Assembly (NCBI RefSeq): GCF_900168045.1
Contig: NZ_FUYY01000002.1
Span: 62,001-126,000, forward strand
Direction: 5' to 3'
Length of the DNA stretch: 64,000 nucleotides
Origin: Salegentibacter holothuriorum
Lineage (GTDB): Bacteria; Bacteroidota; Bacteroidia; Flavobacteriales; Flavobacteriaceae
A program made the position numbers and the translations under genes. A model generated the notes under the pieces. The model ran no database searches. It was not told where the DNA came from and saw nothing but the letters and a program-made list of their open reading frames with translations. This document shows, piece after piece, positions 63,431-64,000 of the stretch. Every line of letters begins with the position of its first letter. The first letter of the stretch is position 1.

Positions 63431-64000
63431 ATGAGCAAAATAGAACACAATATGTCTCTCACACCAGAGGCACCGGCAAAGCTTTCTACTACCCAACGTT
63501 TGGCCAGTGGCATAGGTTTGGTTGGGCTTTTTATTTTAGTGCTTGCCCTGGCTAATGTAAACTTCCCCAGCAAAACCTTATTCCTAAGTTTATCTTTAGG
63601 ACTTATTGCCTTAGGAACGGTAATCTTTGCAAATGATCTATACCTCGGCAAACACGCCGGTATCAAAAACGACGGAGTTTGGTTTAAATCGCTTAGCGGG
63701 CGCGGATTTTGGGCCTGGGTTCTTGGAATTGTTCTTACACTTTTTTACGTAGTGCTATATTGGTTCCCGCAGTATTTAGGATTAAATGCCGATGGAGAAA
63801 ATACCGGAATCATATCTTTATTCGATCCATTAAGCTATTTGATTAGCGGGAATCCTGCCAGCCAATGGTTTGTTTATGGAACGCTTTACACCCTGGCTAT
63901 CCTCACTTTTGGTTATAAATTTATTTTAAAATACCGCAATAATCGCTACGAGGTAATTCGTACTTTTTCGGTGATGTTCTTTCAGTTGGGTTTCGCATTT
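63431..64000 (+). CDS. Polytopic membrane protein, N-terminal part (cut by window end)
   Basis: ATG at 63431 opens a frame with no stop through base 64000 (190 codons). Membrane helices are visible at about 26-44 (ASGIGLVGLFILVLALANV), 48-67, 95-115 (WAWVLGIVLTLFYVVLYWFP) and 155-170, with a Tyr/Arg-rich loop KYRNNRYEVIRTFSVMFFQ at the end. It probably continues the arsenosugar cluster after the RAYT insertion. In such clusters a 4Fe-4S membrane protein often follows the FAD enzyme, but the Fe-S part would lie outside the window, so this is only a guess. Confidence 0.6.
   Translation, partial: MSKIEHNMSLTPEAPAKLSTTQRLASGIGLVGLFILVLALANVNFPSKTLFLSLSLGLIALGTVIFANDLYLGKHAGIKNDGVWFKSLSGRGFWAWVLGIVLTLFYVVLYWFPQYLGLNADGENTGIISLFDPLSYLISGNPASQWFVYGTLYTLAILTFGYKFILKYRNNRYEVIRTFSVMFFQLGFAF

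Overview
The window reads as chromosomal DNA of a marine-type Flavobacteriaceae (Bacteroidetes; the protein style resembles Gramella, Salegentibacter or Zunongwangia). The basis is a complete gldKLMN type IX secretion/gliding cluster, SusC/SusD outer-membrane proteins, lipoproteins with short lipoboxes, weak or absent Shine-Dalgarno sequences, and several promoters of the Bacteroidetes form TTTG or TTG, 17-20 nt spacer, TAnnTTTG. The genus is inference. No phage, plasmid or CRISPR signal was seen.

Layout. 1-4375 (minus): envelope operon coaX, outer-membrane barrel, TPR protein, lptC, a small membrane protein and a CNNM protein cut by the window edge. 4427-5048: tRNA-Phe and initiator tRNA-fMet, each with a promoter and a terminator. 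5212-11064 (minus): RND efflux operon (adaptor, pump, TolC) ending in a CPXCG mini-protein. 11124-14682: ABC-F ATPase, DUF983 protein, FAD oxidoreductase. 15019-19591 (minus): gldKLMN. 19707-23420 (minus): arginase-fold protein with missing metal ligands, then topA. 23613-24860: LVIVD-repeat lipoprotein. 25003-31758 (plus): miaB, sigma-54 activator, lptE, TPR protein, secG, groES, groEL. 31868-32959 (minus): cutC and an SRPBCC protein.

33339-54801 (minus) is a glycan-utilisation locus. It holds four GH92 alpha-mannosidases, a GH20 hexosaminidase, a GHL10-like lipoprotein, a CBM9-like protein, a signal-less GH130 phosphorylase, a sodium:solute symporter and SusC/SusD. Together these suggest high-mannose N-glycan breakdown: outer-membrane import, periplasmic removal of alpha-mannose, transport of a core disaccharide across the inner membrane, and cytoplasmic phosphorolysis of Man-beta-1,4-GlcNAc. 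A LytS/LytTR pair is divergent from it and an AraC regulator is convergent with that pair (54944-57767).

58453-64000 (plus) is an arsenosugar-type cluster: CMD/peroxidase-like protein, ArsS radical SAM enzyme, TIGR04282 glycosyltransferase, purine nucleoside phosphorylase, FAD oxidoreductase and a truncated polytopic membrane protein. A RAYT (REP-associated tyrosine transposase) gene flanked by 33-bp nested palindromes sits inside this gene string. A third copy of the palindrome lies near 33 kb. A separate 45-bp two-hairpin repeat occurs in at least four intergenic places, plus one degenerate copy. These two repeat families and the RAYT unit are the least ordinary features of the window.
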